Positions 46,301-55,600 of a stretch of 64,000 nucleotides of DNA are shown here, one piece after another. Numbering within the stretch: position 1 is the first letter of the stretch; every line of letters starts with the position of its first letter. The notes below the pieces were generated by a model, which was not told the DNA's origin, did not search any database, and was given only the letters and a program-made list of their open reading frames with translations. Source of the stretch: Larix kaempferi (lineage: Eukaryota; Streptophyta; Pinopsida; Pinales; Pinaceae); NCBI GenBank assembly GCA_027924585.1, contig BSBM01000592.1, forward strand, positions 5,810,001 to 5,874,000, read 5' to 3'. Made by a program: the position numbers and the translations under genes.

Positions 46301-48004
46301 TTGTCTTGTAGGAGGAGGACGATTCAGCAATCTTGGAGGAGGATGTTTTGGCTTGGAGCTCTTGGATCTCACTCTTGAATATACACATAGGAGAATGCTA
46401 TCAATTTGCAAGGTGGCCATAAGCAATTGAGGTAAGATCTACAAGGTATGTGTCTATATCCATCCATTTTTCTTCATTGGTCACAAACCCTTAAAAGTTA
46501 AAACCCTCATTTTGTTTTTCTTAGATCTACTTGGATCTAGCCTAGCTTTTGGAAAGATATTGAAAACCCACCTCTATAGTATCCACGGCAATTCGGATCT
46601 ATAGTTTGGTGGTGATTGGGTTCCATTTGACACACTTTCCAAGGCACTTAGCCCACCTAGAACAAAATCGCACCACTTGGGAGAAGCTAGTTTGGTTGGT
46701 TCCAAGACATGGGTAGGTGAGATCCCATTTGATTCATGATCCTCACACTTGATAACCTACCCCTAGTGCTTCACTTTGTTGATTTTTTCCTTGTGGGCCC
46801 CATTCCTCATTTTGAGGGTTGTGCCCCACTTGGGTGAATTTAGTGTTGCATTTTCAATCTCAGATCTATGGAGATCTAGCCATTGGATGCCCTTGATTTT
46901 CAAAATCCACATTGATACTTTCCTAAACTATTTGGATCTACAATTTGGTGGCCATTGGACTTCATTTGACACACATTTCCATGCTTTTAACCCTCCTTGG
47001 GCAAAGTCGCACTCCTTGGGTGTTTGAGTTTGCCCACTTTTAGGACATGGGTGGTTGAGATCCCATTGGATTTGGAACAAGCACACCTTGAAACCTACAT
47101 CTAGTGTCTCATTTTGTGAAGTCCTGCTTTAAGGGTAGCATTCCTTGTTTTGGGGATTGTTGTCCACTTGGGTCACATCATGAAACATTAGATCTATTAA
47201 GATCCAACCATCACATCTTGAATAGCCCACTTGATTTGCAACCTAGGTGTCCCGATCTACAATTTGACATCTCTTTTGACTCCATTAACCCATCTATCAA
47301 GGCACTAGTCCACCTAGGGTAATTCACACTCCTTGGGAGTTGTGTCAAGTCCTAGATCCCACATGTGGGTATCTCTAATTTCATCTTAGATCCTTAGATC
47401 TATCCCTTGCATACCCCTTGGTACCATTTGCACCCCTAACTCCACCTTGTGGGTCCCATTTGAGCTATTTCCATATCCCAAGGAAGTGGGTCCCACTTGT
47501 GTATTTAATGGTACTAGATCTTGTCATCTTATCTCATCATGTGGCCTAAATCATTCATTGAACGCACCAAGATCTCCCCAAGCAAGCTTTCTGCAAATTT
47601 ATTATCGTCTCAATGCGGAATTACATACATACAGACTCCAATGGATCGCCTTCGGACTGCGAAGGTCGTCACCATACACTCGACTGAGCACCTGGATACA
47701 ATGACATGGGGCCGTTTAGCGTTCAGCACTTCCCGAAGGCATGAGCTTAATAGCAGGCTCCTGGGACACCCATGGTATATCCACTAGCGCACTTACAGAC
47801 TCTTTATACAGAGGCGAACATGCAGTTGTTCTGTTGCTATGTTATACCTCGAGGGCAACTAGCAGAGCATAGAACTACAGTTCTCACACACCTAAGACTC
47901 AGAGCTTCCAACTACTGGATCAGCTCGACTCCTAACTTAATTGCAGAGCTCTTAACCAGCTCAATGCACTCGACTCCCATGACCAGAATGAGCTCGGGCT
48001 CTCC

Positions 48005-48012
48005 CTTATATA
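48005..48012 (-). promoter_or_regulatory. Probable TATA box of the caulimovirid segment
   Basis: TATATAAG on the minus strand lies about 350 bp after the ORF end, where caulimovirids have their genomic promoter. AATAAA follows about 400 bp downstream (47603-47598). Confidence 0.5.
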
Positions 48013-48363
48013 AGTTTTTAGGCAGTCATCCGGTCACTTGAAACTTACACCAACCAGTCTAAAATAAAGGAATCCGAGGACATGGTGGGACAACACCACG
48101 TTTATCTCGTCCCTATGAGGCAGCGCCATGAGGGGACTCAGAAACCGACAACCAAAGGTAGATTCGATGGCCGACAACCTACTGGCCCATCTAATTATTT
48201 CTACGGAAAAGCAAAGCATGGCCGACAAGCTTGGCCGACATTACAAAGTGGAGCTACTATTACCGGCCCACTACGGCTTCCACTAAAAGATGCTTATGTA
48301 CAAAAGAAAATTATTACAATTAAATCGGACCACAGGCTCCATTCCCATTAGGAAGACTCTTCA

Positions 48364-51300
48364 TTAGTCACTTCCGGAACGGCAGACACAAAATACATCA
48401 GGATCATCGGGCGGTCCGACACCTTGGCCTCCACACCAGCATTCCTGTTCATCATCATACAGTGCTTCTTCTATTTCTCTTCGAACGAGCTCATCTTCCC
48501 AATGATATGGCGGTTGGGAATCATAGATGTACTGCTCATCTTCAGGATATTCAACCTCTGGATATAGAAGTTCACCGAAACAACGCTCTACATCAGAACC
48601 AAACACAGCTTCATGTCCTTCTTCATATAGGTACTCACTCTGAAATTGAGATTCAACACGATAGTTCAAAGGGAGAGTTCGCCTATGAACCTTAGTGTCA
48701 ATCCTGTTACCATTTTCATCTCTTTTAATATATTTATGTGTTACATTAACACAGTGTTCAAGTTCAGAGTATCTTCCACCATGATGTCGAAGCAGAAATT
48801 TAAACCAAAGATTTGCCTGGTCCGCAGCCTGCATATCTGCTTCTAGATGAAGGATAAAATTGGCTCTGCGCACAGTCCAATCTTTTCTTGGACAGAATTT
48901 ATCCAACAAAATTTCAGTCCACCCGGACCACTTTTTATTGCGCATGTTTCCTGGGTCAGCACATATGACAATGGATGTTTCTTCCCTGCAGAATTGCAAA
49001 ATCAAATTATAAGAAGTCCATGTGAGGTCACCTTCACCAATATCCACATACCATCTAGGGCCTTCTTTTTCTTCATTACAATCGACCAACAGTTCATTAC
49101 ATTTCCTAAGCTGTTCTCTGGCATTTTGCAATCCTCTGAATGCTTTCTTCTCCCATCGTTCCATGATGTGGAGTTTACAGGGACTCATTTGAATCTGTTT
49201 TATTAAAGTCAGACTGAGATATTTTTCTGCATCTTGTCGATTAGCATAATCGAGCAATTCTCTTCTTTCCTCCTCAGTAAGACTGTTATCCCATGGCTTC
49301 ATGAATAGAGCTTCTTTTGGAAGCTTTTCTGGATGATTTCCAATTATGGGATTTCCATGGAACATTGGTTTCTCATCACAGTTTGACATTGGCCTTTTGC
49401 CTTTAGGATCATCATCACGATCCTTCCTGGAGCTGGAGCTAGAACCTGCAGAAAACATCTTTAAACTTGGAACTTTACTGTCTTCAATCTGCAAGTTTTC
49501 CCGAGTGAGCATATCAGCTAAACAATTCAAATATCCAGGCTTGTATACAATATCAAAATCAAAATTATTCAACCAGATGAACCATTTTAATATTCTACTT
49601 GAATTCTCAGCCATCAAGTTTTCATTTCTAAATATTCCAGGCATTATCTTCAGATCTGTTCTGACTATAAACCTGACTGGCTTGAGATATAGAATAAAGT
49701 GATTGACTGTCTTTTTGACAGACAGAATTTCCTTGTGGCTGCTTGGATAATTTAACTCTGCTCCTCTGAACGAACCAGAAGCATAACCACAAACATTTTC
49801 TTTTCCCTCAATCTCTTCAAGAAGAACTCCAACCCACGTAGAGTTTGAAGCGTCTGTTTCAATAATCAGCTTACCAGTACCCAGAGGGAGATGAAGTGCT
49901 GGAAGCTCTTTCACTCTGGCTCTTATTGTTTTGACTGCCAGAGTCATCTCTTCTGACCATGCAACAGGATTTTTCTTGAGACATTGCTGCAAACATCTGA
50001 TGTCAGAAGCTTGGCCTTTATAGAATGGCCGAATATAATTGAGGCTACCAAGGAACCTCTGCAACTGTGTTTTATCTAAAATCTTATCTGGAAACTTTTC
50101 AAAATTCTTCAATACATGTTCTTGCAGAATGACAGTTCCAGCTTTGATATGAAAACCTAGGAAATCCATTTCTGTCTTTCCTATTTCCATTTTTGAAGCA
50201 GACAATACCAAACCATGCTTAAAAACCAAATCATAAAATTTCTGCAAATGTTTTAGATGATCTTGTACATTCTTGGAACAAATTAATATGTCATCTATAA
50301 ACACAAGCAACCATGGTATGTCTCTAAAGATATCTTCCATTCTTTTCTGGAATTCTGATGGGGCATTATTTATTCCGAATGGTAAGACTTTCCACTGGTA
50401 CTGACCATGTGGGACAACAAAAGCTGTTTTGTATCTGTCTTCTGGTTTAATCCCTATCTGATAGAATCCAGATTTCAAGTCAAACTTACTGAATATAGTG
50501 CAACCATTGATTTTCTGCAACAAGCTTGACTTATCAGGAAGAGGATACCTGATTTTCTTCAACACAGCATTTAGTGGCTTGAAGTTCACCACTAATCTTG
50601 GCTTTCCTAGCTTTTGCTCAGAATGTTTATTTACCACAAAGGCTCTACATGCCCAAGGGATTTTTGATGGCTCAATTAAACCTTTGGATATCAATTCCTG
50701 AATTTCTTTGGAGCAAAAGTCTCTTTCTGACGGACTCATGATTCTTGCTGATGCCTTCATTGGTTTTATTTTCTGGAGAGGATCTAACACAATGGAAACA
50801 AAGTATTTTTCCCTCTTCCAGAAGGCATTTGGATTCTCAGAGCAACAATCTCTGATAATCTTTTCCTTGATATCTGTAAGAATCTTTTCACCATGAACTT
50901 CTGCATAGGAGATGCAGCGTTCCATTTTATTCAAACTTTTATTGGACTGACCAGACACACTTGACTCATGACTATGTACAATTGGCTTACACTGAGGACT
51001 AAACTTATTACTCAAAGACATTGATACTGATTGACCATCAACTGTACACAAGAAAACCATCTTTTGGGTGTCAATGGAAAACGGACTTACTTTTACAAGA
51101 AACTCAGATCCCAAAACACAATCTTCTCTTAATTGATCCAACCTAAACAATGACAAAGAACTAGAATGACCTGACAGTTTTACTGGAAAATCTTTAACTT
51201 TACCTGTTAAGAACACAGGCGAACCTTGAATTGCAGAACCGAACTCTTTACTGTTTTCCCAGTAATAAGGTGGCAGGGCATTTCCTTTTGCTAAATTAAA

Positions 51301-51600
51301 CTGACAACCAGAATCTATCAAACACTGTACAGAATATGGGTTAAACTCAGCAGGACTAAAAGTTAGAGTTATAAACAATTTTGGTCCTGAGACTGCGCCA
51401 AGCAAACTTATGGATTGAGACTTAGGAGACGGTGACTTCTTAGGAGATGGGGATCCTTCTTTGGTACCACAAACTCTTTCAATTTCTTGAGAGAGCTCTT
51501 CTTCTGAGGACTGATCTCTTTCTGCTGATAACACTGAGATGGATTGTCTCAAATTCTCTATCTCTTTTATCCCTAGGAACCTTTGTTTGGGTCCAATCAT
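48364..51600 (-). CDS. Caulimovirid protease-RT-RNase H polyprotein with C-terminal extension
   Basis: A 1,078-codon open frame. The aspartic protease motif IDSG is at residues 95-98. Reverse transcriptase spans about 270-520 with FDLKSGFYQIG and the active site FIDD (434-437). RNase H spans about 575-700 with ETDAS and RTDLK, ending LADMLTRE in the style of Caulimoviridae. There is no integrase, which separates it from Ty3. Residues about 700-1078 are a long extension of unknown role with a Cys-rich end (CWCGG...CVC). The first Met is probably not the real start, since N-terminal domains are cut off at the LTR junction. The frame has no stops, so it is either a fairly recent or a well-preserved copy. 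Known members place movement and coat proteins upstream; none is here. Confidence 0.85.
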   Translation of the reverse strand: MIGPKQRFLGIKEIENLRQSISVLSAERDQSSEEELSQEIERVCGTKEGSPSPKKSPSPKSQSISLLGAVSGPKLFITLTFSPAEFNPYSVQCLIDSGCQFNLAKGNALPPYYWENSKEFGSAIQGSPVFLTGKVKDFPVKLSGHSSSLSLFRLDQLREDCVLGSEFLVKVSPFSIDTQKMVFLCTVDGQSVSMSLSNKFSPQCKPIVHSHESSVSGQSNKSLNKMERCISYAEVHGEKILTDIKEKIIRDCCSENPNAFWKREKYFVSIVLDPLQKIKPMKASARIMSPSERDFCSKEIQELISKGLIEPSKIPWACRAFVVNKHSEQKLGKPRLVVNFKPLNAVLKKIRYPLPDKSSLLQKINGCTIFSKFDLKSGFYQIGIKPEDRYKTAFVVPHGQYQWKVLPFGINNAPSEFQKRMEDIFRDIPWLLVFIDDILICSKNVQDHLKHLQKFYDLVFKHGLVLSASKMEIGKTEMDFLGFHIKAGTVILQEHVLKNFEKFPDKILDKTQLQRFLGSLNYIRPFYKGQASDIRCLQQCLKKNPVAWSEEMTLAVKTIRARVKELPALHLPLGTGKLIIETDASNSTWVGVLLEEIEGKENVCGYASGSFRGAELNYPSSHKEILSVKKTVNHFILYLKPVRFIVRTDLKIMPGIFRNENLMAENSSRILKWFIWLNNFDFDIVYKPGYLNCLADMLTRENLQIEDSKVPSLKMFSAGSSSSSRKDRDDDPKGKRPMSNCDEKPMFHGNPIIGNHPEKLPKEALFMKPWDNSLTEEERRELLDYANRQDAEKYLSLTLIKQIQMSPCKLHIMERWEKKAFRGLQNAREQLRKCNELLVDCNEEKEGPRWYVDIGEGDLTWTSYNLILQFCREETSIVICADPGNMRNKKWSGWTEILLDKFCPRKDWTVRRANFILHLEADMQAADQANLWFKFLLRHHGGRYSELEHCVNVTHKYIKRDENGNRIDTKVHRRTLPLNYRVESQFQSEYLYEEGHEAVFGSDVERCFGELLYPEVEYPEDEQYIYDSQPPYHWEDELVRREIEEALYDDEQECWCGGQGVGPPDDPDVFCVCRSGSD

Positions 51601-51797
51601 CTTTGATTGGTTATAGGGTCTCCCCCTAGGTCTTGATTCACTTTGATCTAAAGTGAAGAGTGCCTCGGTTGACGTGACTCCCAGCTTGCATTGGGAACCG
51701 TGGCATCTCTTGGGTCACCTCTTTAGTTGTCCATCTCCTCTACCATCTCGGATGGGATATCACTAGGGACAACTACAAGTTGTGTGATAACAGTTCT

Positions 51798-51888
51798 CAC
51801 CAAGGCTCTTCCTAGGGTGAAGTTCGAATGCTTTCGCGGAAGACTTGGAGTAAAAGAGAACGTGTCCCTCCTTGAGAAGGAAAGATGA
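51798..51888 (+). pseudogene. C-terminal end of Copia-I RNase H
   Basis: This is the last 30 codons of pol, starting with the Thr-Lys-Ala of the VLTKAL motif split by LTR C and ending at TGA 51886-51888. It matches the Copia-II end near 28958-29047. Confidence 0.85.
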
Positions 51889-51894
51889 CTTTGC

Positions 51895-52340
51895 CATGCT
51901 TTGCCCAGGTGCCTCTGCATTCCAGTGATCAACCAGATATGGGAGAAATCCCATAGGCAGATGAATCGGACAGTCAACAGTTGGTCGGGTTCACCCAAGT
52001 ACCTTCTGCAGCCCAGTTACTCAGCCAGATATGGGAGAAATCCCATAGGAAGATGAGTAGGCCAGTCAGCAATTGGTCGGGTTCAAACAGGTGCCTCTGC
52101 AATCCATTTACTCAGCCAGGTATTGGAAAAATCCCATCGGCAGATGAGTAGGACAGTCAGCTGTTGGCCGTGTGATTGCACAGGTACCTCTACAGTCCTG
52201 GTACTCAGCCAAATATGGGAGAAATCCCATAGGCAGATGAGTCGGACAGTCAATAGATGGTCATGCCCATTTGCTTGTTTAGGATCTCATCCAGGTATGG
52301 GACCCCATCGACAAATGAGACAGACAGGTAGCAAATGGTA
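51895..52340 (+). repeat. 91-93 bp hairpin array in Copia-I 3' UTR
   Basis: Four units begin at 51933, 52025, 52116 and 52209. Most contain the stem-loop TATGGGAGAAATCCCATA; the third unit has lost the left half of the stem. The array is the counterpart of 29070-29480 in Copia-II. Confidence 0.85.
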
Positions 52341-52572
52341 TAGCAGAGATGGTATAGCTGATATCTCAAATATCCAGGATTGAGTGATTCTCCTGACCTC
52401 ATAGAAGGACTGGTGGAGTTGATTCATGATGACACTTCTCGAAGGACTAAGACTGTGTGGACAACCTTCAGTATGTATAGAGATGATGGAGACAGTATGG
52501 ATGTACAAGATGAAACCAAGATGACCGTGATGCTGATGAAGACCGAAGACTACCTTCCTCGTTGAGACGGAG

Positions 52573-52632
52573 TTTTGGATTTTGTGCAACTTCGGAAGAT
52601 ATTATTATTGCATTTAATTGTACCTCCTAAGG
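52573..52632 (+). repeat. Truncated 3' LTR of Copia-I
   Basis: Only the first 60 bp remain, starting TTTTGGATTTTGTGCAAC (TG changed to TT) after a purine-type tract GTTGAGACGGAG. At about 52632 it jumps to minus-strand Ty3 sequence, so the rest of the LTR and the right TSD were lost. Confidence 0.75.
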
Positions 52633-55600
52633 ATCCAGAGAGTTTCCCTAGTATATTTGTATTAAGCTTTTCCTATATTGCAGGGGAAACTTCTTTGCTA
52701 GGAAGACTTGCTTGCTTTCTCTGTATTGGTTCCTTAATTTGAGGTCTAGCAGGGCTTGAACTTATTATCTTCTTACTTGTTTGAGGAGACAATCTTCGAG
52801 GTTGATCATTATTCTTTAAAATACCTGTTATCACATATATAGTAGTCGGGCTACCATACATTATTTTTCTTATTCCAGTACACTATTCATCCAGTTCCCT
52901 TACATTGAGATGCTGAGATGAGCATCTATATTGGATCACTATCAGATTTTGGACAGTAGTATATATTCCCCATGCCATGACTGAGTCTCAGGACACTCAG
53001 AGAGATGACCGATGTAGCCATTATACCAGTTGTATAGAGCAGTCAGGAGTGCCCAGAGTTACAGCAGCAGTTTCAGAGAACAGATGATGGTGCAAGTGAT
53101 GAGCAGTCAAGTATATGACTCAGCAAGTATATCATTGTGTTATGGATATATTGCTTTTATATTTATTCTTATAGCATGTCTTAGCACCTAGTGTCATGAT
53201 CTGGCGATCATATAGATATGTGGACCTGGTTGATCTTATTATATATACTATATTGTCCCTACTCAGACTTAGAAGTTCACCATTCATACACATTGGTTTT
53301 ACCCTCCTTAGGGAGAATAGAGGTGATCATTCCACTATACCTTGGCTTGCTAGTGTTGGCACCATTATTCATTGTCTTCATCCATCCATTGCCTACCTTT
53401 TAGTTTATCACCCTGACTTACTACTTGACTAGTGGCATGGAGGACTTTTCCCCACGGTAGCCTCTGTATTGGATGAGCTTCCCTGTTTATTGTGTCTCGG
53501 CTCTGAGTTGGTGACAAAACTTACCTATGGTGAGTTGGAGTTCCTTGGAATTCCCCCTAGTCACTAAAGTTGTGTTGGCTAAACCTGAAACTTTTAGTGC
53601 TGCCATGAATACAAAATCTGGAAAAAATGAAATGCTATATCTTGTATGAAAAGCCCATTCATGCAATGTGTTTCTAAACACACATGAATGAAAGGCATGC
53701 CAAATGAAAATGGCCATGGAAATAAAATGTTATATCTTTTGGAAATGTAAATACCTAGGTAAACAAGCTGTCTGTGACACACCTAGAAGTGCTCAGGTAA
53801 ACAAGTGCCTTAAAAACACACCTGCAGCAGAAAGCCTAAATAAATGTAAATCTATGCAATGTGTTTATAAACACACATAGATCAAGGCTATGGAAACTTC
53901 AGGCCCAAAAAGCAATGGAACTTAAATGCTATATCAAAACAATTGCTGGCCTTATTTGTATTATGGATTGTGCGCATCTGTTAAAGGTGAATAAACCCTC
54001 TTTGAACAACTCATCCATTTGTGAGACACCGCCATTCCCTGTGTTGTTGCTCATTCAGTATATACTATGGTGTGTATTCCCTTTCCCTTTGCCAAAGTGT
54101 CACAAATTTAAGTTAGTCAAGTCATCCCTTAGCCTAGCCAGTTATTTTAAGCCTTCACCCTTCACTAGCAAATTGATCACAGCTATGAAGTGAGTATGAT
54201 CTTGAAAGTCTGGTCTGAGTAATAATAATAATTAATGACATTATATATTTGGATTGAGATCACCAGTAATGATTACTTTGTGTTATAATTGTTATTTGAA
54301 TAAGTTGTAGAGCATGCATTAACCTTTGACACGTTGCAGCAGTTTTTGATGATAGATCTGAGTTATATTTGGTAATGTTGACTTGGTCAAACCTAGTTTG
54401 ACCAAGGTCAACCATAGGACATGAGATGGTTGGACCTTGTGATGATATGGATTGATGATATATGGTCTATGTACATGTACATGATGATTCTATGCAGCAG
54501 CTACAGGGTTATGATGATGATTCATGGTTTACAGCATTATTTGATCATTTACAGATTATTATTATTTCACCTGTTCTGGTATATTGGATATATATATTGA
54601 TCATGCAAAGACTCATATGGTGTATGAGTACACATCTTGGATGTATTTGGACCTTCTGGGTCCAATGAGACGGTTTGTTTTCAGTTCCGGGAACTTACAG
54701 TGATGATTTAGCCTCAGCAGGCTATCCCAGTGCAATTTTGGTCTGTCGGAGACCCTGTCAGAGCAGATGTGATTATTATCCGGTTGACCTAGGGTGTTGT
54801 GTTTAGAGGGGGTGGTCCAGCCACTTGTTTTTACCATATTACCCCCCTCCTGGACACACTGGTGCCCTCACCTTGACAGTGCAGGCACTCCAGGAGGCAG
54901 TTTGGGGCAGTTTCACGCTTCCTGAGGCATTTCAAGATTGGTAGAAATGGCTATTGAGGAATTCGATTTGGGCTACTGAGGAAATATCTTGGCATGGGAT
55001 GATCAGTGATGATGGATTGATGTCTTCCACACCTCCTCCAACAGTTTCAGCTTCATCGGGGCTCGCATCCATCACTTATGGCACTTTCTGATGATTTCTG
55101 AGGTCTTTTGAGGCCTACCATTTGTCCATAGAGGCACGATTTGGTATATTGATGACTATTTTATTATTATTGTGCTATGGGGATTGACCAAGGGTGGCTA
55201 AAATTACCCCTTGGACCCACCATGAGCCTCTTATTATATTTTGTCATCATGATTTGGTGGGTTTCCCCTCTCCTAGGGCGATTTTGTCCACTTATGTTAT
55301 ATTTTATTAGTGATCCATGTATTTTATTGTTGAGCTCATCTCAACCATTGATTAGACATTTGTATCTTTTAATCTTAGCCACTCATTCAAAAGTGGTTAG
55401 GATTTTGATGCCTCTCCTTCCTATTTAAAGGAGAGAGCTTCTCATTGTAAAGGGACTTGTGGCTCTGGATTATTGGAATATAAAATTATTATTGCATCTA
55501 TCTCCAGTGTTGTGGTGAATGTTTTTGGTGTTCGTTCATTGGTTCTTCCTTTGCACTGAGTTATTGGAGATCTTGTTTTTCCATATCTTTTGTACCACGT

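Larger units (their letters stand above)
47576..51611 (-). mobile_element. Endogenous caulimovirid segment inside LTR C
   Basis: About 4 kb of pararetroviral origin on the minus strand hold the 3' part of a polyprotein ORF, a non-coding region with a TATA box, and a polyadenylation signal AATAAA at 47598-47603. LTR C sequence abuts both sides. Upstream viral functions (movement protein, coat protein) are absent, so the copy is partial. Caulimovirids lack integrase and are thought to integrate by end joining; no TSD is evident. Confidence 0.75.
43375..51792 (+). repeat. Giant solo LTR C (Tat/Ogre-like), carrying a caulimovirid segment
   Basis: Ends are TGTTATCACA and TGTGATAACA. The perfect TSD is GTTCT (43370-43374, 51793-51797). 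LTR sequence covers 43375 to about 47575 and about 51612-51792, roughly 4.4 kb, and matches B and D in order though diverged. TATATAAGG is at 45935-45943. Between the two parts lies a 4 kb pararetrovirus segment on the minus strand. No other internal region is present. Confidence 0.8.
6596..52632 (+). mobile_element. Copia-I: outer Ty1/copia element, split by nested insertions
   Basis: This is one degenerate copia element spread over 46 kb. Its own pieces are the 5' LTR 6596-7163, gag 7522-8208, short gag pieces 34125-34163 and 35813-36003, protease to pre-integrase 36004-36376, integrase to RNase H 40887-43374, the RNase H end 51798-51888, a 3' hairpin array, and about 60 bp of 3' LTR. Together they make about 5.5 kb, normal for copia. 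The insertions that split it are X2, hAT-Y, Copia-IV and solo LTR C. The domain order PR-IN-RT-RH is the Ty1/copia order. Many frameshifts and stops make it a pseudogene. Confidence 0.85.

Noticed and set aside
48462-49702. Plus-strand ORFs of 66-119 codons
   Set aside because: They lie opposite the long caulimovirid polyprotein frame on the minus strand and have no family signature.
48364-51600. The long minus-strand ORF as a Ty3 pol
   Set aside because: RNase H is followed by no integrase, and the RNase H end and following non-coding region with promoter fit Caulimoviridae.
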